In this document: one piece after another, positions 9,283 through 19,841 of the stretch
How positions within the stretch are numbered: position 1 is the stretch's first letter
Layout: each line of letters opens with the position of its first letter
Origin: Martelella mediterranea
GTDB taxonomy: Bacteria; Pseudomonadota; Alphaproteobacteria; Rhizobiales; Rhizobiaceae
NCBI RefSeq assembly: GCF_004342225.1
Contig: NZ_SMAR01000007.1
Location: 62,001-126,000 of the forward strand
Direction: 5' to 3'
Length of the DNA stretch: 64,000 nt
The notes under the pieces: generated by a model
Databases searched by the model: none
Seen by the model: only the letters and a program-made list of their open reading frames with translations
What the model was told of the DNA's origin: nothing
Position numbers and translations under genes: made by a program

Positions 9283-10350
9283 ATGCCAGTGCCTGTAACG
9301 GAAAATACCGATATTGTGACGGAGCGCCGGGGCTGCATTGGCCATATCCGGTTAAACCGCCCCAAGGCGCTCAACGCGCTGTCACACGCCATGATCCACG
9401 CTCTGCATGCGGCGATCCGGGCTTTTGCCTGTGATGATGCCGTGCGCGCGATCCTCATCACAGGGACCGGAGCGCGGGGCCTATGTGCCGGTGGCGATAT
9501 TCGTGAAATCCGCACAAGCGTGCTTGAGAAAGATTTGAAAGCCGCGGAGTTCCTGCGTGACGAATACCGCATGAATGCGGAAATTGCTGCGCTGGAGAAG
9601 CCTTATATCGCGATCATGGACGGCATTGTCATGGGCGGTGGGGCAGGCGTTTCCGTGCACGGCTCTCATCGGATCGTAACGGAGAAAACGCGCTTTGCCA
9701 TGCCTGAAACCGGCATCGGCCTGTTACCGGATGTCGGAGCCACGTGGTTCCTGTCCCTGCCGGAAAATGAATTCGGTACCTATATGGGCCTGACGGGCAC
9801 AACCATCGGCGCAGCCGACGCTTTGCGCATGCAGCTTGCCGATTTCTTCGTGCCCTCGGAAAAACTTGAAAAGCTGACCACAGCATTATTTGAAGCCGAC
9901 GTTTCGTTGCAGACTGAAACGCTTGATGCGCAGATTGCGGATTTTGCCGAAACACCACCGGAATCTGCGCTTCGCGGAGAACACCGGACTATCGAACAGA
10001 CATTCCGGTTTGACACCGTCGAAGACATCCTTACCGCCCTTAAAGCCGACGGTTCCTCCTTTGCGCTTGCAACAGCGCAACTGATTGAAAGCCGTTCACC
10101 GACGTCGCTGAAGCTCACCTTGAAACTGTTGCGTCTTGGTGGCCGGGCCGAGCGGCTGGCGGATTGTCAGGAGCGTGAGTTTGCTTCAGGCAGCCGCATC
10201 ATCTTCACCCATGATTTTGCCGAAGGCGTGCGCGCGGCGGTTGTCGACAAGGACCGCAACCCGAAATGGGATCCGGAAAACCTTGCCGACGTCAGCGATG
10301 AGATGATTGAGGCCCTGATAGCGCCGGTGCGACAGCCTTTGTTCATCTAG
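9283..10350 (+). CDS. 3-hydroxyisobutyryl-CoA hydrolase (crotonase fold)
   Basis: 355 residues, the length of HIBYL-CoA hydrolases rather than enoyl-CoA hydratases (about 260). The crotonase core shows IGHIRLNRPKALNALS (about 20-35), the oxyanion-hole region GLCAGGDIREI (about 66-76), MDGIVMGGGAGVSVHGSHRI (about 112-131) and the catalytic stretch FAMPETGIGLLPDVGATWFLS (about 139-159). The C-terminal ASGSRIIFTHDFAEGVRAAVVDKDRNPKW is typical. The enzyme frees 3-hydroxyisobutyrate in valine breakdown. It starts 14 bases after the DUF1737 gene and is probably in one operon with it. Confidence 0.9.
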   Translation: MPVPVTENTDIVTERRGCIGHIRLNRPKALNALSHAMIHALHAAIRAFACDDAVRAILITGTGARGLCAGGDIREIRTSVLEKDLKAAEFLRDEYRMNAEIAALEKPYIAIMDGIVMGGGAGVSVHGSHRIVTEKTRFAMPETGIGLLPDVGATWFLSLPENEFGTYMGLTGTTIGAADALRMQLADFFVPSEKLEKLTTALFEADVSLQTETLDAQIADFAETPPESALRGEHRTIEQTFRFDTVEDILTALKADGSSFALATAQLIESRSPTSLKLTLKLLRLGGRAERLADCQEREFASGSRIIFTHDFAEGVRAAVVDKDRNPKWDPENLADVSDEMIEALIAPVRQPLFI

Positions 10351-10362
10351 GATGCCGTGGGG

Positions 10363-10791
10363 CTAATGATCTGAGACCGTTCCGGGCCGCGCACCTAACG
10401 ACCGTGTCAGCCGGAGCAAATAGCCATCCGGATCCCGAACGCAAAACTGACGATTGCCAACCTCCTCACTGCCGCGTCGATACCACTTTTCCTCAATCGG
10501 AAGAAAAAGGGGCCATTCAGCGTCAGCCAACACTCTGACAATGTGATCGGGATCGGTCACTTCGATCTGAAAATTGACACCACGCCCGCTCAAACCATCG
10601 GCGACACCATCAAATGTACGGCCCATTCCCACGGTATCAAGCATGAGCTGCGCAGCACCCAATTGCAAAAAGGCAAAGCCTTCTTCCGGGCGCTGATAGA
10701 CAATGGAAAACCCAATCAGGTTCACATAGAAATCGAGGCTGGTCCGCAAATCCGAAATCTCAAGCTCTGGGACCAGCGCATTTTCCATCAC
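10363..10791 (-). CDS. VOC-family protein (glyoxalase/bleomycin-resistance fold)
   Basis: 142 residues with a single vicinal-oxygen-chelate domain: VPELEISDLRTSLDFYVNLIGFSIVYQRPEEGFAFLQLG at the N-terminus and GNRQFCVRDPDGYLLRL near the C-terminus. The length and the pattern resemble bleomycin-binding proteins, but the fold is used for many small-molecule enzymes and binding proteins, so the substrate is open. Its start overlaps the stop of the upstream methyltransferase gene by 4 bases, so the two are co-translated. Confidence 0.8.
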   Translation of the reverse strand: MMENALVPELEISDLRTSLDFYVNLIGFSIVYQRPEEGFAFLQLGAAQLMLDTVGMGRTFDGVADGLSGRGVNFQIEVTDPDHIVRVLADAEWPLFLPIEEKWYRRGSEEVGNRQFCVRDPDGYLLRLTRSLGARPGTVSDH

Positions 10792-11804
10792 TTCACGGCC
10801 CAGAGAACTTTGAAGCGCGCGTTGCGATAGTCCTCACCGCTCTTCTTGCAATTTGCGGCCAGAACATCCTCGTAGGGCAGGCCGCGATTGGCCACCAGAA
10901 ACAGTTTACCACCAAGCTTCAATGTGTTGCAGGCTGCTTCCACGATCGCCTTGCCGAGAGAAGGTTCCGTCGCCTTGCCAGCGTGGAAGGGCGGGTTCAG
11001 GATAACGAGATCGTAGCGCGTTTTTACTTTTTCGTTGACCAGATCCTGCCAGAAATAGCGGATTGCGGTATTCTCTTCTGTCACAGCCAGATTGACTTTT
11101 GCCCGTTCCAGTGCGCGAAAATCCGCCTCATAAAGATCGATACCGACTGTGCGTGGCGATCTTTCCGCCAGCATCGCCGAGAGATAGCCCCATCCGGCGC
11201 CGAAATCGGCCGCCAGTCCCGAAAAATCTTCCGGCAGGTGCTCACCCAGAATGCGCGAACCTTCATCGATCCTGTCATGAGAAAAAAGGCCCGGAACAGT
11301 GGTAAAACGACCGTCAATCTCAACGGTCGGATGCGCAAGGGCTTCAACGGCTGGCGCGATGTCGTCCGGACGGTGAAACCAGACGGCCAGACCATGGTAT
11401 TTCGGCATGGATTCCAGATCGTCGAACAGGCCTTTCAGCCGCTTGCGCAAAGACTGCGCGCCTTCTTCCTTGGATCCGGCGATCATGATGAGCGCGCCGG
11501 GAACTGTTTTCTGCAGCGCTTCAACAATACGGTTCTCGTTTTCACCGCGATGCTTGGTCAGCAGGATCAGCGCCAGGTCATATGGCCCCTCGCCGGCTTC
11601 CGGCGTCACGGCAGAACCCGCCTTTTCCAACGCGTTGTAGTGAGGGCGAAGCGGCTGGACCGCATCAACTTCGGCTTCAAAGCCGTCCGGTAGGCGGTAG
11701 CCGGGCTCTGCACCCAGAAACAGGCATTTGCGCCCGCTTTCCGGCATGGCGATAACTTCACTTTCGAAGGGGTGAAACAGGGTTTTCAGGGTATCGCGTG
11801 ACAT
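10788..11804 (-). CDS. RsmC-like class I methyltransferase
   Basis: 338 residues from ATG 11804 (MSRDTLKTLFHPF), the usual start for this family; the longer frame begins 14 codons earlier. The N-terminal half is a degenerate methyltransferase-like domain. The C-terminal half has the SAM site LAADFGAGWGYLSAMLA and the catalytic NPPF of amino-methylating enzymes in DLVILNPPFHAGKATE. RsmC/RlmG enzymes methylate the N2 of a guanine in ribosomal RNA; which position is modified here cannot be read from the sequence. It lies downstream of the pnp terminator. Confidence 0.85.
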   Translation of the reverse strand: MSRDTLKTLFHPFESEVIAMPESGRKCLFLGAEPGYRLPDGFEAEVDAVQPLRPHYNALEKAGSAVTPEAGEGPYDLALILLTKHRGENENRIVEALQKTVPGALIMIAGSKEEGAQSLRKRLKGLFDDLESMPKYHGLAVWFHRPDDIAPAVEALAHPTVEIDGRFTTVPGLFSHDRIDEGSRILGEHLPEDFSGLAADFGAGWGYLSAMLAERSPRTVGIDLYEADFRALERAKVNLAVTEENTAIRYFWQDLVNEKVKTRYDLVILNPPFHAGKATEPSLGKAIVEAACNTLKLGGKLFLVANRGLPYEDVLAANCKKSGEDYRNARFKVLWAVK

Positions 11805-11823
11805 GATTTTTCCCAAACAGTAC

Positions 11824-11862
11824 GAAAAAAGCGCGGGCCGTTTCAAAACGCCCGCGCTCTTT
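11824..11862 (-). terminator. Rho-independent terminator of pnp
   Basis: On the minus strand a 9-bp stem AGCGCGGGC / GCCCGCGCT is followed by TTTTTTCG, about 25 bases past the pnp stop codon. Confidence 0.9.
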
Positions 11863-11885
11863 AATGATCTTTGAAAGAAACGGCC

Positions 11886-14033
<2,148 letters not shown>

Positions 14034-14039
14034 GTCTTG

Positions 14040-14240
14040 TCCTTCAATAACGCAATGCCCGCTTTCCGGCTGTGAAGCCGGAGCAGAACAGGCATAATCG
14101 TCTGTTTCGTTCGACAGGTCACGGGCAAGACAACGCGCTGCTTGTTACAAAAAGGCTCAAGCAGCCTGCAATCCTGCCCCATGACAGGTCCGTTTTGGCC
14201 TCATGATACCGGAAACCCTTCCGGGATCATCTGAATGATC
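14040..14240 (-). promoter_or_regulatory. pnp leader with several hairpins
   Basis: The rpsO-pnp spacer holds, on the minus strand, a CCGGAA/TTCCGG hairpin (about 14205-14228), an overlapping GATCAT/ATGATC stem (14225-14240) and a 7-bp TCCGGCT/AGCCGGA hairpin with a GTGA loop (14065-14082). In E. coli, RNase III cleaves the pnp leader and PNPase represses itself there. The arrangement here is compatible with such control, but this is inference. Confidence 0.4.
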
Positions 14241-14296
14241 CGGTCCCGTGCCACCGGGGCGGACCGGCGCGGCGAAAACGCGCGCCAACAAGAAAA

Positions 14297-14321
14297 CCGG
14301 CGGACGACAACCGTCCGCCGG
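14297..14321 (-). terminator. rpsO-proximal terminator
   Basis: A 10-bp perfect GC-rich stem (CCGGCGGACG / CGTCCGCCGG, 5-base loop) is followed on the minus strand by TTTTCTTG, 8 bases past the rpsO stop. It probably gives partial termination between rpsO and pnp. Confidence 0.85.
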
Positions 14322-14328
14322 AATAGCT

Positions 14329-14598
14329 TTAGCGGCGAAGGCCCAGGCGGCCGATGAGGGCCGTGTAGCGGCTTTCGTCAATGCGCTTGAGGTAATCAAG
14401 CAGAGAACGACGGCTGGAAACGAGCTTCAGCAGACCACGGCGGGAATGGTTATCCTTCTTGTGATCCTTGAAGTGTTCGGTCAGGTTGGTAATCCGCTCG
14501 GTGAGGATTGCGACCTGAACTTCCGGCGAGCCGGTGTCGTTTTCCTTCGTTGCGTATTCCTTGATGATTTCCGCTTTACGCTCAGCAGTAATCGACAT
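14329..14598 (-). CDS. rpsO: 30S ribosomal protein S15
   Basis: 89 residues, the universal length. The sequence [36 protein letters not shown] and the end [23 protein letters not shown] are unmistakable. S15 binds 16S rRNA early in small-subunit assembly. AAAGGATGAAG precedes ATG 14598. In most relatives truB and rbfA lie directly upstream; here the upstream neighbour is a decayed IS element, so the usual truB-rpsO linkage is broken. Confidence 0.98.
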   Translation of the reverse strand: MSITAERKAEIIKEYATKENDTGSPEVQVAILTERITNLTEHFKDHKKDNHSRRGLLKLVSSRRSLLDYLKRIDESRYTALIGRLGLRR

Positions 14599-14941
14599 CG
14601 CTTCATCCTTTCTAAAAAAGAGGTGATTTCATGCCGCCCGGGCCGGGATGTCGTCCAGCACGGGCCGTTCAAACGCATATGTCTCAATGCTGGCGTTCGT
14701 ATAGGGCAAAAGGGCACAATTGTCGAGTGTTCAGAAAAACCGGAACAATACAAATTCCAAGCCCCGTGCGCACCAGAGCGACAGCCGACATCGGACTGCT
14801 GACACGGCAGACAGGATCAGGCGTATAACCCAGAACCGCGCCGGCAAGCCGCAACCCATCGCGATCTCCCGCGCCGGAATACCCGATAAACGGTTCTTAA
14901 CGCAGATCGTAACGGCAAATGGGAGGACTATTAGACAGTCG
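14599..14941. other. rpsO upstream region, no gene seen
   Basis: About 340 bases that should contain the rpsO promoter on the minus strand. I see no coding frame with support. The right part may already belong to the decayed transposase that follows. Confidence 0.4.
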
Positions 14942-15322
14942 ATGCGCCTGGCCAAGCGCGACGCAGACCGGATGGGAAAGTATGACCTAGCGCTGCCGCT
15001 GAAGGACAGGGAGCGTACGCCCGAGGTGAAAGAGACCAAGGTGATACGCACCGATCCGGATGCCGGCGACATGGTGCGTGACGGCAAGACGGACTGGAGC
15101 GAGGCGACCTACAAACGACGAAAGGAGACAGTGGAGCATCCATTTGCCGATGCCAGGCAACTTCGCGGGCACTGCTATACACGCTTTCGAGGACTCCAAA
15201 ACCAGCACGGGAATGCAAAGACAAGAGCAGTTTCAGTTCAATCCGAAAAGCTTCGAAAAACAGCTGAGAATTGTCTTCAAACACAAAACCGGGAACCCGC
15301 CGAAACATCGACGGGTTTGTAG
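14942..15322 (+). pseudogene. Internally deleted IS1182-type transposase remnant
   Basis: In one frame, two conserved transposase blocks normally about 150 residues or more apart are fused: TDPDAGDMVRDGK, from the central DDE region (usual form TDPDAGYMVRDGK), runs directly into ATYKRRKETVEHPFADARQLRGH and RFRGL, the C-terminal block (usual form RRKETVERSFADAKQLHGHRYARxRGL). The catalytic stretch between them is missing, the N-terminal half is not recognisable, and after the RFRGL block the frame no longer looks like transposase. No intact terminal inverted repeats were seen. It is a dead fossil of an insertion that separates rpsO from its usual neighbour. Confidence 0.8.
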
Positions 15323-15379
15323 CAGTCTGAGGGCCGCAAATACGGCCCCCTTCACTTCTTTTCATCAAAGCGATCTCAA

Positions 15380-17824
15380 TCAGCCGATTACAGCCTCGAC
15401 CTTAACGGCTTTCGTGCCTTCTGCCGGCGGCGCAATCAGGTTGCCCTCAATCGCCTTGCCATCAACCGTCAGATGAACATCATTGCCCTTGCCCTTCCGG
15501 GTGATCGTGATGTCGTAGGTCACGCCGCGCCAGATACGCTTGACGGAAAAGCCGGTCCAGCGTTCCGGGATCACGGGTGCCAGACGCAGGCCTTCATATT
15601 CCGGGCGAATGCCAAGAATGAACTGCGTGATGGCATAGTAATTCCATGCCGCTGTGCCCGTCAGCCAGGAGTTCTTGGCTTCACCATGACGCGTGGCATC
15701 ACGACCCGCAATCATCTGCGCATAGACATAGGGCTCCAGCCGGTGCGTATCGGAAATACCTTCTCGTGCTGACGGGTTGATGCGGGTGTAATAATCAAAC
15801 GCTGCATCACCATTGCCGAGCACGGTTTCGCCGATGACCACCCACGGATTGTTATGGCAGAAGATACCGGCATTTTCCTTGTAGCCCGGAGGATAGGTCG
15901 AGATTTCGCCATACTCGATATAATATTTGGTATAGGCGGGCTGCAGCACGACAATCCCATGCGGGGTTGCCAGATGCTTGGCAACGGAATCAAGCGCTTT
16001 GCGGGCCTTGCCATCGTCCACACCGACACCGGCCAGAACACAGAAGCCCTGACTTTCGATGAAGATCTTGCCTTCTTCGTTCTCTTTCGAGCCAACCGGA
16101 CGACCGAAATCATCATAAGCCCGCAGGAACCAGTCACCATCCCAACCGTGTTCACGGATGGTCGCATCCATATCGGTGGCAACCTTGGCATAGGTCTCCG
16201 CATCCTGGCTGCGACCGCTTTCCTTCGCAATATCGGAAAGTTCACGGGCAGACAGAACCATCAAACCGGCAATGAACACGCTTTCAGCAACCTTGCCATC
16301 CTTGCTGGTTGTCGTCTGGAAGCTTTCGCCGGGCGTATCGGAAAAGCAATTGAGGTTGAGGCAGTCATTCCAGTCCGCGCGGCCGATCAGCGGCAGGCCA
16401 TGCGGTCCGAGTCTGTCCAGTGCATACTGCATGGAACGCTGAAGATGCACATAAAGCGGCTCTTCCGTGCCAGGCTGATTGTCGAAAACAACGGGCTCTT
16501 CAAGGATCGAGAAGTCGCCGGTTTCCTTCAGATACGCGGCAACGCCGATGATCAGCCAGTGCGGATCGTCGTTAAAGTCACCACCGATATCGTTGTTGCC
16601 CTTCTTCGTCAGCGGCTGATACTGGTGATATGCGCCGCCGGAGGAAAGCTGGGTCGCTGCGATATCGAGAATGCGCTCACGGGCACGCGATGGCACCATA
16701 TGGACGAAGCCGAGCAGATCCTGATTGGAATCGCGGAAGCCAAGTCCACGGCCAATACCGCTTTCAAACGACGAGGCCGAACGCGACATATTAAATGTCG
16801 CCATGCACTGATAAGCATTCCAGATGTTGATCATGCGGTTGGAATGCTCATCCGGCGTTTCGGCCTGATAAACACCCAGAAGATCATCCCAGTGTCTGTT
16901 CAGTGCCTCAAAAGCGGTTTCAACATTCTCTGCCGCCAGATATTTCGAAATCACGGGCAGAACTGTCTTCTTGTTGATGGTCTGCGAACCGGGCGGATCG
17001 AACTTCTCGTCCTTGTCATTCTCATGATAGCCAAGCACGAAGATCACCTGACGCGTTTCGCCCGGTGCCAGTGTCATTTTGACGTGATGAGAACCCATAG
17101 GCGACCAGCCATGCGCAACCGAGTTGCGCGACTTGCCCTCAGCGACGGCGGCAGGCTTATCCCAGCCGCGCCACGCACCGAGAAAGTCCTCACGCTGCGT
17201 ATCAAAACCAGCCAGTTCTTCCGAGCATGCAAAATAGGCGAAATGATTACGGCGCTCACGATATTCCGTCTTGTGATAGATCACCCCCTCTTCCACCTCG
17301 ACCTGACCGGTCGACAGGTTCCGCTGGAAGTTGCTCTGGTCATCCAGCGCATCCCACAGGCAGAATTCAACAGAAGAAAACAGCGAAAGATCTGCAGGCA
17401 CCAGACGTTCATTGGTCACGGTCAACTGCCAGATTTCCAGCGTTTCGCCCAGCGGAACGAAGTAGCGGTTCGATACGCGGATGCCGTTGCGCTTGGAGCC
17501 GATGGTGGAATAGCCCATGCCATGACGGCAGGAATAGTCTTCCACTTCAGACTGGGTCGGCATCCATGACGGCGACCAGAAATCACCATCTTCATTGTCG
17601 CGGACGTAAACATAACGGCCGCCATTATCCTGCGGAACGTTATTGTAGCGTCCACGCGTCAGACGGCGCAGCCGGGCGTCGCGGTAATAGGAGTAGCCGC
17701 CAGCCGTGGCGGAGAGAATGCCGAAATAGCCCTCACAACCGATATAGTTGATCCATGGATAAGGGGTATCAGGGCGCGTAATGACGTATTCGCGCGCGTT
17801 ATCGTCGAAAAAACCGTACTTCAT
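15380..17824 (-). CDS. Cellobiose phosphorylase (GH94)
   Basis: 814 residues from ATG 17824 (MKYGFFDDNAREYVITRPDT), matching the family length. Cytoplasmic enzyme that splits cellobiose with phosphate into glucose 1-phosphate and glucose. Family landmarks are TPYPWINYIG, AGGYSYYRDARLRRLTRGRY, RNGIRVSNRYFVPLGE, FNMSRSASSFESGIGRGLGF, RDSNQDLLGFVHM, YHQYQPLTKKGNNDIGGDF and GRADWNDCLNLNCFS, which carries the catalytic Asp near residue 490. The blocks fit cellobiose phosphorylase better than chitobiose phosphorylase. The longer frame to 17923 has no family similarity. It is divergent from a TRAP transporter and there is a LacI-type palindrome between them. Confidence 0.92.
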   Translation of the reverse strand: MKYGFFDDNAREYVITRPDTPYPWINYIGCEGYFGILSATAGGYSYYRDARLRRLTRGRYNNVPQDNGGRYVYVRDNEDGDFWSPSWMPTQSEVEDYSCRHGMGYSTIGSKRNGIRVSNRYFVPLGETLEIWQLTVTNERLVPADLSLFSSVEFCLWDALDDQSNFQRNLSTGQVEVEEGVIYHKTEYRERRNHFAYFACSEELAGFDTQREDFLGAWRGWDKPAAVAEGKSRNSVAHGWSPMGSHHVKMTLAPGETRQVIFVLGYHENDKDEKFDPPGSQTINKKTVLPVISKYLAAENVETAFEALNRHWDDLLGVYQAETPDEHSNRMINIWNAYQCMATFNMSRSASSFESGIGRGLGFRDSNQDLLGFVHMVPSRARERILDIAATQLSSGGAYHQYQPLTKKGNNDIGGDFNDDPHWLIIGVAAYLKETGDFSILEEPVVFDNQPGTEEPLYVHLQRSMQYALDRLGPHGLPLIGRADWNDCLNLNCFSDTPGESFQTTTSKDGKVAESVFIAGLMVLSARELSDIAKESGRSQDAETYAKVATDMDATIREHGWDGDWFLRAYDDFGRPVGSKENEEGKIFIESQGFCVLAGVGVDDGKARKALDSVAKHLATPHGIVVLQPAYTKYYIEYGEISTYPPGYKENAGIFCHNNPWVVIGETVLGNGDAAFDYYTRINPSAREGISDTHRLEPYVYAQMIAGRDATRHGEAKNSWLTGTAAWNYYAITQFILGIRPEYEGLRLAPVIPERWTGFSVKRIWRGVTYDITITRKGKGNDVHLTVDGKAIEGNLIAPPAEGTKAVKVEAVIG

Positions 17825-17978
17825 GATGAAATCCCGTTCGTTGCTGCTGACCGGCAAAGCTCGCAATCCGTATCGTTTCAGATTGCGCGGCCCAGCCTCC
17901 TCCTGCGGCAAATCTCGTACCACAATAATATGCCATTCAAAAGCAAAAGGTTAGAATTTTCGCTAAAAACGGCATCTC

Positions 17979-17988
17979 AAACCGCTTT
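17979..17988. promoter_or_regulatory. Possible degenerate LacI-type half operator
   Basis: AAACCGCTTT fits the AAAnCGnTTT core of LacI-family operators, 155 bases upstream of the cellobiose phosphorylase start. It is a short match and weak on its own. Confidence 0.3.
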
Positions 17989-18101
17989 TAAACCACGATA
18001 GGATAAATCCAAGTGCTGCACCGAACCTTCCATTCAAGGCTTTGGGAAACCCGGAAACCAGCACTGGATGCCTAACAGGTTACGCTTTTAATCCATTGAT
18101 C

Positions 18102-18115
18102 TGAAACGTTTCAGA
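18102..18115. promoter_or_regulatory. LacI-family-type operator palindrome
   Basis: CTGAAACGTTTCAG is a perfect 14-bp palindrome with the central CG typical of LacI-family operators; a partial second copy (ATGTTTCAAA) follows at 18119. It lies 278 bases upstream of the phosphorylase gene and 198 bases upstream of dctP, in their shared 488-base promoter region. No LacI-type gene is in the window. I see no coding frame in the rest of this region. Confidence 0.55.
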
Positions 18116-18312
18116 AAATGTTTCAAATCCCTTCAGGCAGGTGCCAGAACATTAGAGCGCCAGAGACACGTAACACGTAACAAGGCCGATAGTTGCGAAT
18201 AGCGGCTGCAGAGTCCGCCAATCTGATGCTTTCAGCGTTGACAAGCGCGCCCCGGCTGGTCCAGCTTTTGTGGATATCTCGAAAGATCCTACCAGAGCGG
18301 GACACTCAATAT

Positions 18313-19329
18313 ATGAAGACCATGTTGAAAGCGGCCATCATCGCGGGCGCAGCCCTTTTTGCCGGGCAGGCAGCCAATGCCGAAACCCTGACACTTGCCA
18401 ACTGGCTGCCGCCTTCACATCCACTGGTGGCTGATGTCATGGTGCCGTTCGCCGAAAACATCAAGGCAGCGACCGATGGGCGCGTGACGGTGAATATGCT
18501 GCCCGCGCCTCTCGGCCCGCCGCCTGCGCAATACGACCTCGCCGTCAACGGCGTTGCCGATATCACTTTCGGCGTGCAGGGTTATACGCCCGGCCGCTTC
18601 CGCACCACCAACCTTGCGGAAATCCCGTTCTGGGGTGACACTGCCGAAGTCACGTCCATCGCCTACTGGCGCACATGGGATGCGCTTTTGAAAGACGCCG
18701 GTGAATATGATGACGTTCATGTTCTGGGGGTCTTCACGCATGGTCCGGGCCAAGCCTTCATGAAGGGCAAGGATCTTTCCAGCCTCGATGCTCTGAACGG
18801 CGCAAAAATCCGTGTCGGTGGCGGCATTGTCCATGAAATTGCGACAGCCCTTGGCGCTGTGCCGGTTGAAGGCCCATCATCGCAAACCTATGAGCTTTTG
18901 TCTCAGGGCGTTGCTGATGGCATCATGTTTCCCTATGAGTCGGTGAACTTCTTTGGCCTGACCGATCTGGTCGATCAGGCGCTGGTTGTTCCCGGCGGGC
19001 TTTACAACACGTCGTTCTTTGTCGTGATGAATAAAGCCAAATGGGACAGCCTCTCTGACGAAGATCAGGCGGCGATCAATTCCGTTTCAGGTGAAGCGCT
19101 GGCGCAACTGGCGGGCAAGGCCTGGGATGCCGCAGATGCAGCGGGGCTGGAAGCCATGCGCGATACAGTGACCTTTAATATTGCGACACCTGGCCAGATC
19201 GACGCTATCCGGGAAATGGTCGAGCCTGTCGTGGAGGCCAAACTGGCCGAGATCGACGAAGCTGGTGTTTCATCTGAAAAGGCTTATCAGATAATGGAAA
19301 AAAACATCGAAGAAATGCAGGGTGAATGA
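18313..19329 (+). CDS. TRAP transporter substrate-binding protein (DctP family)
   Basis: 338 residues. A Sec signal peptide (MKTMLKAAIIAGAALFAGQAANA, cleavage near 23-24) sends it to the periplasm. The mature start ETLTLANWLPPSHPLV, the ligand region GAKIRVGGGIVHEIATALGA and the VEGPSSQTYELLSQGVADG block are those of DctP proteins; the Arg in KIRV normally salt-bridges a carboxylate ligand. Only a weak GAGCGGG site precedes ATG 18313. It is the first gene of a three-gene operon. The ligand is unknown; its position facing cellobiose phosphorylase does not make it a sugar carrier, since TRAP systems mostly move organic acids. Confidence 0.9.
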   Translation: MKTMLKAAIIAGAALFAGQAANAETLTLANWLPPSHPLVADVMVPFAENIKAATDGRVTVNMLPAPLGPPPAQYDLAVNGVADITFGVQGYTPGRFRTTNLAEIPFWGDTAEVTSIAYWRTWDALLKDAGEYDDVHVLGVFTHGPGQAFMKGKDLSSLDALNGAKIRVGGGIVHEIATALGAVPVEGPSSQTYELLSQGVADGIMFPYESVNFFGLTDLVDQALVVPGGLYNTSFFVVMNKAKWDSLSDEDQAAINSVSGEALAQLAGKAWDAADAAGLEAMRDTVTFNIATPGQIDAIREMVEPVVEAKLAEIDEAGVSSEKAYQIMEKNIEEMQGE

Positions 19330-19841
19330 GCGACGTTGACTATATCGCACAAGACAACAAGGCCGCGAGCGCAATTGCCCGCGGCCTTCGTCTTGTTCTG
19401 ACATTAACTGCAGGTCTGTTGTTGATGGCGCTGATGGGTCTGACGGTCTTTGATGTGATTGGCCGCTATCTGCTGAATGCCCCGGTCAAAGGCGCTTCGG
19501 AGCTTTCTGAGCTTCTACTGGTGGCGACCGTTTTTCTGGGATTGCCGGTTGTCTGCCTGGATGGCGGGCATGTAACCGTTGACCTTGTGACCAAGAACAT
19601 GCCGAAGGCGATCGAGCGGCCCCGCCTTTTCATAACCGGTGTCATATCTACGGCCGTTCTGGCCGTGATCAGCTGGCGGCTTTTTGCCTATGGTGATCAG
19701 GTCGCAAGCTATAATCTGGTGACCAACAGCCTCAGATTGCCGGTTGCCCCCGTGGTCTGGTTTTGTGCTGTTTTTACCGCTATAGCAGCGCTCATCACCC
19801 TTGCCATGGCTCTCGCCATGCTTTTCAAGAGACACGCATGA
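19326..19841 (+). CDS. TRAP transporter small permease (DctQ)
   Basis: 171 residues with four membrane segments (about 22-44, 58-75, 97-118 and 140-164). Landmarks are the typical VFDVIGRYLLNAPVKGASELSELLLVATVFLGLPV block and the RLPVAPVVWFCAVFTAIAAL end. It overlaps dctP by 4 bases (ATGA) and dctM by 4 bases, so all three subunits are co-translated. DctQ joins the large permease in the inner membrane. Confidence 0.9.
   Translation: MSDVDYIAQDNKAASAIARGLRLVLTLTAGLLLMALMGLTVFDVIGRYLLNAPVKGASELSELLLVATVFLGLPVVCLDGGHVTVDLVTKNMPKAIERPRLFITGVISTAVLAVISWRLFAYGDQVASYNLVTNSLRLPVAPVVWFCAVFTAIAALITLAMALAMLFKRHA

Noticed and set aside
15854-17569. 571-codon open frame antisense to cellobiose phosphorylase
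   Set aside because: Same reason: the real gene on the other strand has complete GH94 motifs.
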